From Pleurobrachia bachei (Eukaryota > Ctenophora > Tentaculata > Cydippida > Pleurobrachiidae): DNA of 22,248 bases. The notes below the pieces were generated by a model. The model was not told the origin of the DNA, made no database searches, and worked only from the letters and a program-made list of their open reading frames with translations. Location of the stretch: NCBI GenBank assembly GCA_000695325.1, contig AVPN01001472.1, forward strand, positions 1-22,248, read 5' to 3'. The position numbers and the translations under genes are program-made. Shown here piece by piece: positions 1-9,700 of the stretch; within the stretch, counting starts at the first letter, position 1, and each line of letters begins with the position of its first letter.

Positions 1-200
1 GTGGAGATTTAGGTCTTCATTACCTAATTGGTAACCATTTCTGATGGACTGGGCCCAGAGACAGATGATCCTGATCAGGCCTGAGTGTGAATTTAGAACC
101 AGAGGCCGTGGTTCAACTTTTGAAAGTGGATTAAATGTCACGATTCAATTAGTTACAGCATTCCAATTATGTGTTTTTGGTACTTTGTTAATTACTCAGC
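1..200 (+). repeat. 3' flank-like copy of a lectin gene (array continues to the left)
   Basis: The stretch from about 42 to 200 aligns with 4311-4460, just after the stop codon of lectin gene 1. Shared landmarks in the same order are TGATGGACTGG, TTTTGAAAGTGG, TTAAATGTCA, CAGCATTCCAA and GTTAATTACTCA. Since 4311-4460 is the immediate 3' flank of a lectin gene, the simplest reading is that another tandem paralogue ends just before base 1. No coding exon is visible here. The short open frames at 44-295 and 169-357 are not supported by any protein similarity I recognise. Confidence 0.65.
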
Positions 201-808
201 CAACAACTGCTGGTTCGAGACTCGGATTTCTTCGACTTCAAGCGGATACGGACGCTCAAGAACTACCTTGGCAGCCAGGCTTAGTTGTTCTGTAAACTGT
301 TCTGTAAACTTCACAGACGGATCGAGTTTGCTTGCAATGTGCTACGAATTCGTGTGATGAATTGCCTAGGCGCCTCCGTTTTGGCAAGCCAACAGACCGG
401 GATTAGGTATGTCCAACTAAAAGGGTTGATCTGGGCAAGCCGTTGGACTGGTAAGTGTTAAGTAGTTAGGGGCCGGTCACGCAACCCGGTAAATTGTTTT
501 GTGGACCCTCAGACCCCGTTTGATTCCCGTACTCGACATTGCGCTCTGATCGGGAAAGCGCCACTTAGTCTCAAAATTGTTAGATATTTTATAACTAACC
601 AACTTACCCCTGGAAATTTTGTTTATTGGAGCTTGGAGTCAACAATGGAAATGTTGTTTAGTTGAGTGGAGTCAACAATGGAAAAATTGGAAGAGTTAAA
701 TGCAAAGCAATTATTAATCTTTGATCCCCTCCAGGTTTTGATGAGGCCTGCAGATTGCTTGAACCCCTATCTTTCCTTGTTAAATAACAACTCAACAACC
801 TCTCTTTT

Positions 809-899
809 CAGGGTTAGGAAACTCTCTCTCCAGGGTTAGGAATAGAACATCTTTTTTCAGGGTTAGGAACAACTCAACATCTCTTTTCGGGGTAAGGAA
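809..899 (+). repeat. Four degenerate CAGGGTTAGGAA repeats
   Basis: The dodecamer CAGGGTTAGGAA starts at 809, 831 and 858, and a variant CGGGGTAAGGAA starts at 888. Pyrimidine-rich CTCTTTTC lies before most copies. The unit spacing is 22-30 bp, in the 5' flank of lectin gene 1. Confidence 0.7.
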
Positions 900-1086
900 T
901 AGAACGCGTGGCGAGGCGTGAAATCTCTTTGTATTAGACGAGCTGCAATGCGTTTATTAAGTGTTTCAACCCTCATCGAAATTGTAGGAATCTCATTATT
1001 ATCTAATTTTATCCCCTTTTGTCTATCTTCTTTATCTTTGTTTATCTTCTTTTTCTCGCTTCGACCGCCCACTCAATACTAGATAG

Positions 1087-1095
1087 TATTTAAAT
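1087..1095 (+). promoter_or_regulatory. Possible TATA-like element of lectin gene 1
   Basis: TATTTAAAT lies about 120 bp before the start codon at 1210 and is followed by C/T-rich sequence suitable for a short 5' leader. This is position and base composition only. No start site can be proved. Confidence 0.25.
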
Positions 1096-1209
1096 CAACA
1101 CCCAAATCTTACTCCCCCACTTCAGCTGTTTTGTGTCCTCGCTTCTCTCCTCCCAGTTTTCACTTTTCCAGACCCAACTATACGCTGTTCCTGAAGGCAA
1201 CTAATCGTG

Positions 1210-4106
1210 ATGATGAAAAGTCTTCTAATCCTTGCAATTCTACCCGCAATCATCAGTGCTGGCAGTGATATTGATGTAAGTACAACATGCTATGTTACCA
1301 TGGTTACCATGGTTACATAGTCGCTCGACAAACTTGTTGTCTCCCACCGGCCACCCTTCAACAGAGACAAAAACGGGGGAATCAGAACCCTAAATGGGGA
1401 AATCTAAGCTCTAGATGGGGGAAAAACCCTGGTTGCCCCTCGGCTTAAATTATTCTGTTTTTTCAGTGGAAAAAGGAAGCGGATGATAAGAAATCGGACC
1501 ACAAAACAACTGGGGAATATAAGGACATAAACGAAGGATATAACATTACAAACTCTGATTTCACATTTAATATAACAATCAATGGAACGACTGAGGAGAA
1601 ATCTTTCTACCTAGATGTCTTGAGAATGACGGATTTGTTACAGCAACAAAACGTCGTTGCAAGTAAGTGTTGCATCCGTTACCATGGTTACCCCCGTTTA
1701 TCCCAGGTAATCAGATCAGCCATAATTTAGTGGCGAGATTTCAGCAATAATTTCAAGGATTTAGTGGTACCAATTTTAAATGTGAGGTAGAACGATGTTC
1801 CTGTATCACTTTATGTAAATACAAAATTTAGTAATAACCCTGTCCCCCAGCCTGCAGATATGTGCTGTTCAAGGACTTCAAAACATTTTCCGATGCAAGT
1901 GCGTCCTGTAAATCTTTATCTGAATTCTGGCCCATATCAGTTGTCCGTAAGTTATGGTTACTATGAAACTTGTTACCATGGTTAACACATCAAACACCCT
2001 TTCATTGTTAACATGGTTACCATTATGTATCCGTTACCATGGTTACCCTTGTTTATCCGTGCAGATAACTCAAGTAATTTGGCGGATATCTACAGTTACA
2101 GAGACAATCTAGAAGTAGTCATGCTGATGTACATGGCCTGGGGAGTTGACTATGTGGTTAGTTTCACATTCTTTAGTCATTTGTTGGTGACATAAACAAC
2201 TGGTGCGATCCCACCAGGTGTTTATGTGAAAAAGTTAATTGGGGGGTTTTATTTTTTCCCTGCCCGGGTGGATGCCGATTTATAGTTCCTGACGGTTGAC
2301 CATTCTGCTCTTCTTTATTCTTCAGTTTCTTCAATTTAAATGTTTCTCATACAGGGCGATAAATTTGACGTTGAAAACTGGGCCTGGATAAACCTTCAAA
2401 AAGTGAACGACATCATATATTCGGAGACTGAGAATTATGTTATGATTGATGGAAAAAGCACTTCATTGACGGTAAGTTCAAAATGAAAATATCTCAACCA
2501 GGAACCGACCGAATCAGAAAATACTGAACCCTGATTGGCTGATATTTGATAACCAGTCACGTGACCTACATAACGAGTTTTGATTGGTTGTTTACTTGTG
2601 ACGGTCGGTTCCTGATCTCAACCAACAAAGATTCCCGGGACTGATACAGAGTCTTAACTTGTCTTATTTGTTTGTTTGTTCGTTTGTGATTGCTGCATCA
2701 GAAGGATGACCGTACCCGCCCGAAAGTAGTAACTTCTATTTCAGGGAAAGAATTATAATGTGTCGGACTATGTCTGGGGAAATGGCTCTAATCCTAATTG
2801 GGACCAATGGATGATGAACATGCCTGATGTAGCAACGTGAGTCAGCTACCAGTAGAATGGAAATAGAATAGAAAACAGAAGCAGATATTATAGACATAAT
2901 AAGCTATTTTAGCCTTCTGTATCAAAATGGATAGGGACCAAAATTAAATAGAATTAGATCGTACATATGCCTCTATCTCTCTCCCTCTGCAGTAAGACTA
3001 ACAAAGACGGTGAGGTCACGGACTACCAAAGGAATGTGCGACTCAGCAAGATTGGGACCTGGGATGATTCCTACGGTAGCAAGGAGACACCATATGTCTG
3101 TAACTATTGTGGTGAGTAGGTTTGTTTGTTTGCTTGTTTGTTTGTGAATATTTGACTATCTCCCTTTAGTACAACTAATCAAAAATAATTTATAATCCAG
3201 GTAAGTATATGATCTTTGCCGCCCACGTCGACTGGGGAACTGCTCAGGATTTGTGCTCTGAATATGGACTCACCTTTGCTATGGTAATAAGACGTTGCCT
3301 TGTTCGACCCTGTTCTATCAAAATCTTTACTACCCCTCCCCAGATTCCCATTCCCATCCTTTTTATATCCTGATCGTTTTGCCAACCTGCCAATATGAAC
3401 TTAACCATCCCTCCCCCTCCACATGCAAAGGGCCTGCCCGTCAGAGCACTGACCTGACAGAAGGGTTCTTACTCCCCCTTTACCCTTACTCAACAACCTT
3501 TGTATAGGTGAGAAGTGAGGAGGAGAATATCGAGCTAATGGGGGCAATTAATATGACACTGGGAACTGATTACAGTAATCCACGATTCAACAACTCTAAT
3601 TGGGTAATTAATTAATTAACTAATTAAATCTGGGCCAAATCGGGGTAAGATTATTCTCTCAGTAAATCGGGGTCCGACTGTATCTACTATTTGATTCCAG
3701 TGGAAAATATACCGTATGATTCCAATGTTTCCCTGCACCAGGTTTGGATTGGAGTGGAAGAGGTGATGGATAGCACGACTGGGGAAGGTACTAACACGTG
3801 GATTCAGCATGATGAAAGTGATCTGGGATGGGAACCTAAATGGGCTTACAAGAACCAGCCTGACAACTACATTGTTAATGGTGTAGGTAAGTAGTACTTG
3901 GAGGGGGGTGGTCCAGCCCTAAAATAGCTTTTAGGGCTGTTTTCATTGTGTTCATTATGTATAGGAATCATTCTCACCGTTTGAATTGTTGAGCAACAGT
4001 TCCGCTTGTAGTGGAGATACCGTGTTTGAAATACGGTAAGAAGACGCAGACGTATGTCAAAAAGTGCATTTATTCAGCGCGTCTTCTTACCGTATTTCAA
4101 ACCAAA

Positions 4107-4157
<51 letters not shown>

Positions 4158-4264
4158 AACAACGTGTTGTGGCGATATCCCGAATGACTGGAGAGTGGGA
4201 TGATTCCTTTGAATATAAGAAAAGGCCCTTTGCCTGTATGTGCAAGAAAGATTGTGAGTCTTAA
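1210..4264 (+). CDS. Secreted tandem C-type lectin-like protein, gene 1 (11 exons)
   Basis: Coding exons: 1210-1275, 1467-1662, 1851-1946, 2065-2156, 2355-2471, 2745-2836, 2993-3111, 3201-3283, 3508-3603, 3742-3886 and 4158-4264. All have GT-AG borders and compatible phases, summing to 402 codons plus TAA. The start begins a signal peptide (MMKSLLILAILPAIISA). Exon 2 is a linker with three N-glycosylation sequons (NIT, NIT, NGT). CTLD1 spans exons 3-7: CRYVLF start, WINL in the usual WIGL place, end at PYVCNYC. CTLD2 follows with almost no linker in exons 8-11: C in DLCSEYG, WIGVEEV, QPDN, WDDS, FACMC. QPD is the galactose-type calcium-site motif of the family. CTLD1 lacks it. Neither domain has the usual inner cysteine pair. 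A secreted, probably glycosylated lectin is likely; sugar binding by CTLD2 is inference. The exon plan is shared with gene 2, so they are tandem paralogues. Confidence 0.87.
2491..2622 (+). mobile_element. hAT-type MITE with 8-bp target duplication, in intron 5
   Basis: A 116-bp element (2499-2614) starts CAGGAACCGACCG and ends CGGTCGGTTCCTG, exact inverted termini of at least 13 bp. It is flanked on both sides by the direct repeat ATCTCAAC (2491-2498 and 2615-2622). An 8-bp target duplication with CAGG termini points to the hAT superfamily. It is too short to encode a transposase, so it is non-autonomous. Related copies lie at 7566, 10976 and 18282. Confidence 0.9.
4024..4102 (+). repeat. 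Perfect 24-bp foldback with 31-nt loop, in last intron of gene 1
   Basis: The arms 4024-4047 and 4079-4102 are exact reverse complements over 24 bases (left arm begins GTTTGAAATACGG). The spacer is 4048-4078. It lies just ahead of the CT microsatellite and the last acceptor of lectin gene 1. No flanking duplication is obvious. It could be a small foldback element, a template-switch event, or an RNA hairpin acting in splicing. Confidence 0.9.
4110..4155 (+). repeat. (CT)n microsatellite serving as the polypyrimidine tract
   Basis: About 23 CT repeats run directly into CAG at the acceptor of the final exon of lectin gene 1 (exon starts 4158). The microsatellite itself must therefore act as the polypyrimidine tract. 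The matching acceptors in gene 2 (9538 and 11581) have ordinary mixed C/T tracts. Confidence 0.9.
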
Positions 4265-4627
4265 TAACCATGGTAACTATGGTAACCATGGTAACTGTGG
4301 TAACGGATTTATGATGGACTGGAAGGATGCAATGACAGACAATTTCAGAACCGGCGCTGGCGTGTTTCTTGGTACAATTTTGAAAGTGGGTTAAATGTCA
4401 TGATTTATTAGTTCACAGCATTCCAAATTCTGTGTGTTTGGTACTTCGTTAATTACTCATCAATCTAGTCTAACTAACACCCCCCCCTCCCAGAAACAAC
4501 CTCTCTCTCCCTCGTCTAAAACATAACCAATTAGCAGAGACTTTGGGAAGGTCTAGATCAAGCCACTTGAGAAACGCTCAAGTTCTTTGAGTAACGTTCT
4601 TCTTGTTCTCTTTCTTCCGCCCTCATT
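4265..4627. other. 3' flank of lectin gene 1
   Basis: There is no exon here. It begins with an array of GGTAACCATGGTAAC-type nonamers (4266-4305), then the 150-bp block (4311-4460) that recurs at the left edge of the window, then unique sequence up to the tandem promoter duplication. No clear AATAAA signal was found close to the stop codon. Confidence 0.5.
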
Positions 4628-4699
4628 CATTCCATTTCCATGAGGTTGGAGCTTTATTAAAGAATAATCATCGGGGAGCTTTTTCGCACCCCTCTCTTT

Positions 4700-4800
4700 C
4701 CTAGAAAAGATATGGTAAGCTTGTTAAGATATGCTCGCACCACCTAGCTCTTTTTCCTTGAAAAGATATGGGACAAGCTTGTTAAGATATGCACTAGTTA
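4700..4800 (+). promoter_or_regulatory. Direct repeat AAGCTTGTTAAGATATGC in presumed promoter
   Basis: GAAAAGATATGG followed by AAGCTTGTTAAGATATGC occurs twice about 58 bp apart. The same pair recurs in the duplicated copy around 5766-5865. GATA-like cores (AGATAT) appear in each unit. A regulatory role is inferred only from position upstream of the lectin gene 2 start exon. Confidence 0.35.
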
Positions 4801-4993
4801 AAGCTATCCAGGCCTCATAGAATCATATCTGGGCTAACTATTCATAGCCCTGCATCCCCACCCCTTTTTCTCTCCCGGATCGAACCTTACTTTCTCTCTC
4901 ATCCCCACTTGTCTCCCTTACTCTATCACAGCTTCTCTCACTGCCCCGAGAGTCTCCATTAACATATATTGTGGACCACATCAAACTAGCCAA

Positions 4994-5036
4994 GCAAAAG
5001 AGAGAGGAGAGAGAGAGGGAGGGTGAGAGAGAAGGC
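4994..5036 (+). repeat. GA-rich microsatellite in the presumed 5' region
   Basis: An imperfect run of GAGAGA and GGGA units lies about 200 bp before the distal start codon, with a near-identical run at about 6057-6098 in the proximal copy. The two differ by small insertions and deletions, as expected of slippage. It creates spurious open frames on both strands. Confidence 0.7.
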
Positions 5037-5693
5037 AGAAGGCTTGTTTTGGGATCACTTCTTCTATTTTCCACCTGGAGTTGTCCGTTCTATTTTTACC
5101 CGGCCCTGAGATATCTTTTACAGGGTGCCTCCATATTCAATCCTTCACGAACATCCCGGAAGCTTCTTCCCCCTTACTCAACAAGAAGCTTCACAATTGC
5201 AGGAATTTAGAAGAATACTGAGCTGATCAAAATGATACCAATTCAGTTTCTCCTGGTGGTGACTTTCCCAGCTCTCATTCAGGTACGACTGCCTTTAACC
5301 TGACAACCTTGACTTGACATGTTTCTGCTTCCTATTCTCAACATGGGAATGACATTTATATTCCCCTACCCGGCGCCTCTATTTTACAATGCTCAATTTA
5401 AGTTGACCCCCATTTGTATTAACCCCCAATTATTGTTCTCAGGGATACGAGATAGGTGTGGGGTATAACAACATGACAATCCTGAACAACCCCGCCTACA
5501 TCCATGCCCGGAAGATGTCTCAGCTGCTGAAGAACCAGGATGTTGTTGCAAGTAAGTGGAATGAATTCAGTAAAAGTTTTCCAGACTGTAGTCACTATAT
5601 CGACATTTCCAGATCTTCTTCTCAGAGTTTAGAGTCTGAACTTCAGACTCATCATCTTAACCTTCCCTCAGTTTAACTTCCTCACCCCCCCCC

Positions 5694-6747
5694 CATTCCA
5701 TTTCCATGAGGTTGGAGCTTTATTAAAGAATAATCATCGGGGAGCTTTTTCGCACCCCTCTCTTTCCTAGAAAAGATATGGTAAGCTTGTTAAGATATGC
5801 TCGCACCACCTAGCTCTTTTTCCTTGAAAAGATATGGGACAAGCTTGTTAAGATATGCACTAGTTAAAGCTATCCAGGCCTCATAGAATCATATCTGGGC
5901 TAACTATTCATAGCCCTGCATCCCCTTTTTCTCTCCCGGATCGAACCTTACTTTCTCTCTCATCCCCACTTGTCTCCCTTACTCTATCACAGCTTCTCTC
6001 ACTGCCCCGAGAGTCTCCATTAACATATATTGTGGACCACATCAAACTAGCCAAGCAAAAGAGAGAGGAGAGAGAGAGGGAGGGTGAGAGAGAGAGAAGG
6101 CTTGTTTTGGGATCACTTCTTCTATTTTCCACCTGGAGTTGTCCGTTCTATTTTTACCCGGCCCTGAGATATCTTTTACAGGGTGCCTCCATATTCAATC
6201 CTTCACGAACATCCCGGAAGCTTCTTCCCCCTTACTCAACAAGAAGCTTCACAATTGCAGGAATTTAGAAGAATACTGAGCTGATCAAAATGATACCAAT
6301 TCAGTTTCTCCTGGTGGTGACTTTCCCAGCTCTCATTCAGGTACGACTGCCTTTAACCTGACAACCTTGACTTGACATGTTTCTGCTTCCTATTCTCAAC
6401 ATGGGAATGACATTTATATTCCCCTACCCGGCCCCTCTATTTCACATTGCTAAATTATTAATTTATCCAATATTTGTTAACCCCTCCAATTGTTCACAGG
6501 GGTACGAGATAGGTGTGGGGTATAACAACATGACAATCCTGAACAACCCCGCCTACATCCATGCCCGGAAGATGTCTCAGCTGCTGAAGAACCAGGATGT
6601 TGTTGCAAGTAAGTGGAATGAATTCAGTAAAAGTTTTCCAGACTGTAGTCACTATATCGACATTTCCAGATCTTCTTCTCAGAGTTTAGAGTCTGAACTT
6701 CAGACTCATCATCTTAACCTTCCCTCAGTTTAACTTCCTCATCCCCC
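5694..6747 (+). repeat. Tandem duplication, proximal copy: promoter, exon 1 and exon 2 of lectin gene 2
   Basis: The second copy of the 1.07-kb unit contains start exon 6290-6340 and exon 2 6500-6608. It runs on without a break into the rest of lectin gene 2 (exon 3 at 6772). The junction with the distal copy lies in a C-rich run near 5684-5694. Confidence 0.85.
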
Positions 6748-9700
6748 CAATAAATCCCCCTTCTCCTCCAGCATGCAGGTACATGTTGTTTAAAACGTAC
6801 AAGACATTCTACGAGGCAGAGGCAGCGTGTGCTGCAATGGGAGGCAACTGGGAACTCACCACCGTAGGTAGGTTACCATAGTTACCATGGTTACGACGGT
6901 GCAGCGTGTGCTGCCATGGGAGGCAACTGGGAACTCATCACCGTAGGTAGGTTACCATGGTTACCATGGTGTTACCATGGGACAGTGTGTGCCGCCCTGG
7001 GAGGCAACTGGGAACTCACCACCGTAGGTAGGTTACCATGGTTACCATGGTTACCATGGTGCAGTGTGTGCCGCCATGGGAGGCAAATGGGAACTCACCA
7101 CCCTAGGTAGGTTACCATGTGGTTACCATGGTGTTATCACAAGATAACCCTAAAGTTACCGTGGTTACCATGACAACTTGTTTTCAGGAAATGTGACCCT
7201 TGCAGATATCTATGGTTACCAAGAGAACGTGGATATTGCATCTCTGATGCACATTGCCTGGGGACCTGATTACCTGGTACATACATTCCTTCCAATTAGT
7301 ATTCATTAATGACTAGAAATGATAACGATTAGAGTTATTGCAGTTGTCGCATTGGCTCCAAGTTAAATTCAAGACTCTTTCAACCCTATAGTGTTCAAGC
7401 AATCCTGTCGAGGAGTTACTGATCAATTCCCCGTCCCCTCAGGGTACAAAATACGACAGGAGGAACTGGGCATGGATAAACCTGAGGAAAACTAAGGATA
7501 ACGATAGGAAGCTGGATAGGGATGAAACGGTAAGGATCCTCGCAGTAGGAAGTATAAAAATACTGCAGGAACCGACAGAATCAGGATATACTGGTGCCTG
7601 ATTGGCGTATAACCAGTCACGTGACCTAAATAATGATTTCTGATTGGTTGTTTATTTGTTTTGGTCGGTTCCTGCTGTATACTGCCCTATATATCGATCC
7701 TTTCTCAGCCGGTGGACTGTTTACATCGCATTATATATTTTCCTCGCCTAACTCATTATTTATCCATTCCAGGGAAAGAACTGGGACCCATCCAATTGGA
7801 GTTGGGGCAATGGCTCCATTCCAATCTGGCAGAGATGGATGCGGAACATGCCCGATCAAGCCACCAAGAAAATGAAAATTGATGGGAAAAAGTAGGTTCA
7901 CAAGCACATGATCAACCATCTTCGGGAACTAAAACTCTCTGCTAATGCTCGGATCTCCGAACTAGTCCGGGATCCCATCTGTATGACGGCGCCATACCCA
8001 AATTTGACAGGGCGCTCAGATGGGGTCGCGGCGCCAGACAGGATCCCATGATAGTCTAACCCCTGACCATTGTTTCAGTACCCGGATTTACCAGAACTAT
8101 GCCATGATCAGCAGGAAGGGGGTGTGGGATGACACGTATTATAACATGGAGGCACCTTATGTCTGCAACTACTGTGGTAGGTTTCTATAGTTCCCTCTTC
8201 CCTTAGTTGCTATGGTGTCCAGGGTGGTTGTTATGGTAATCACTTACCGTAAGATCCCTAATGCCCTACTTGGTAAACCAGAATTTTCCCAAATATCCTA
8301 AACTCCTACCCTCCTTCTCCAGGCAAGTACATAGTGGTTGCGGAGCACGTCAAGTGGTGGAAGGCGAAGGAGTTGTGTGAATCATACGGACTAACAATGG
8401 CCATGGTAGGCGTCTAGATTTGTAGATTTGTAAATCTAGATTTTATTGTTTGGTAGTATGTTACCGGTAGTGTGTTACCGGAAGTGTGTCGGTCCACTCT
8501 CATTTTAACCAAATCCAACTAAAATAAATTTTATTTTGATCGCTATATGATCCCCATCTAGTTTTGTTTGGAGCTCCAATCACTCAAAACATTATCCACT
8601 CTGCAGATAAATTCACGAACCCCAACCCACCCAGATAAATAGTGCGGAAGATAATGCCGAATTGAGAGGAGCAATTAACATGACCCTGGGAGTGGATATC
8701 GATACACCGAGATTTAACAACACTAACTGGGTAAGCAGTGGAAATCAATCGAGATTATAATGGGGTGGCCCAAAAAATTATTTTCGGCACATCACTCCAA
8801 TAATCCCCACCTCACTCCCTCCCTACCCAACTCCCTCTCACACCCCTCCATCACTCCTCTTCTCTCAATCGAGATTATACTCTGTCAGGCCAATGCTCTG
8901 ACCATAGTTTTCGCGAGAATAGGGTGAGCGAGGCCAATGCTCTGACAGATTATAATGGGGTGGCCCAAAAAATTATATCCCCACGCACTACCTGCCTAAC
9001 CCCATCTCACTCCCTACCAAACAGTATAACCCAACCTGACTCCCTGCCTACTCCCAGGTCTGGATAGGTGTAGAGGAGGTTATGCACTCCCCCTCACTCC
9101 CTCACTCCCTGTCTAATTTAACTCCCCTCCCCATGTCAGGTCTGGATCGGTGTAGAGGAGGTTATGAACTCAACGGGGTATGGGACTGACGAGTGGGTTA
9201 ATCATGATAACACAACACTCGGATGGAGCCCTACTTGGGATAGAAAGTTCCAACCTGACAACTGGGTGTCTGGCAGTAGAGGTATGTGTGTTACAGTATC
9301 AATATCATGTTGTTGAGCAAGGGGTGACACGTAGTCACTGACCACCCCCTTACTAAACATATTGGGGGTACATTGATCACTGATCTGTACTGTGGCGCGG
9401 TGCCAGACACCGTTCCGATTGTAAACAATATGCTCAGATTGGGTCAGCGCCGCTAAATACTACCCAAATCTCCCTGATCACTACACGTTGTTTCTCCCTC
9501 TCCACTACTTGTTGAGTAACTCAACAACTCTCTACAGAACAAAGGGCGGTACTATATTATAGTGTTCAAACAATCCTGTCGAAGAGTTACTGATCAATTC
9601 CCCGTCCCCTCAGGGTACAAAATACGACAGGAGGAACTGGGCCTGGATAAACCTGCGGAAAACGAAGGATAACGATAGGAAGTTGGACCGAGATGAAACG

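Larger units (their letters stand above)
201..1209. other. Intergenic region and 5' flank of lectin gene 1
   Basis: I see no exon here. The stretch holds a short degenerate repeat cluster (809-899), a segment near 490-570 loosely resembling the CGCTC-AGAT-GGGT-GCGCC pieces in lectin gene 2 introns (about 8010, 9420 and 11470), and pyrimidine-rich sequence ahead of the first coding exon. The 5' untranslated region is probably in the last 100 bases. Confidence 0.5.
4628..5693 (+). repeat. Tandem duplication, distal copy: promoter, exon 1 and exon 2 of lectin gene 2
   Basis: This copy matches 5694-6747 with an offset of 1,066 bp at its left end. It holds the presumed promoter, a start-codon exon (5232-5282, encoding MIPIQFLLVVTFPALIQ) with donor GTACGA, and exon 2 (5443-5551) with donor GTAAGT. 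It stops before exon 3, which exists only once (6772). The donor of exon 2 is in the same phase as that of the proximal copy, so a transcript from here could splice straight to 6772 and give the same protein. The copies are nearly identical except for the last 75 bp or so of intron 1, which differ strongly. It is either a real duplicated promoter or an assembly duplication of two alleles. Confidence 0.85.
7388..9557 (+). repeat. 2.17-kb internal duplication, copy A (intron 4 end to chimeric exon 11)
   Basis: Copy A of a tandem duplication with a constant 2,171-bp offset at the exon 5 end (7443 versus 9614). It carries set A exons 5-10 and the first 15 or so bases of an exon 11. There the sequence jumps into a second copy of the end of intron 4 (landmark TATAGTGTTCAA at 7387 and 9558). 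Introns 5, 6 and 9 no longer align well with copy B. Intron 8 is almost identical. Confidence 0.9.

Noticed and set aside
44-295. 83-codon open frame at the left edge
   Set aside because: It lies in sequence matching the non-coding 3' flank of lectin gene 1, and resembles no protein I know.
809-899. Interstitial telomere repeat (GGGTTAGG cores)
   Set aside because: Units are 22-30 bp apart with other sequence between them, not a TTAGGG array.
1296-1318. Possible RFX X-box from GTTACCATGG
   Set aside because: The X-box needs inverted half-sites (GTTACC then GGTAAC). Here the half-sites are mostly direct repeats within a nonamer array.
4838-5210. Opposed open frames over the GA/CT-rich stretch, repeated at 5908-6268
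   Set aside because: The peptides are low complexity, made by the microsatellite, and lie in the presumed promoter. They duplicate only because the DNA is duplicated.
6916-7110. 64-codon open frame over minisatellite units 2-4
   Set aside because: The frame repeats exon 3 residues and translated repeat (GRLPWLPW). It has no acceptor of its own and is explained by tandem copies of an exon end.
8607-8634. Upstream alternative acceptor CTGCAG before lectin exon 9 (and its set B copy)
   Set aside because: Use of it meets an in-frame TAG within 12 codons and adds 28 bases, breaking the phase.
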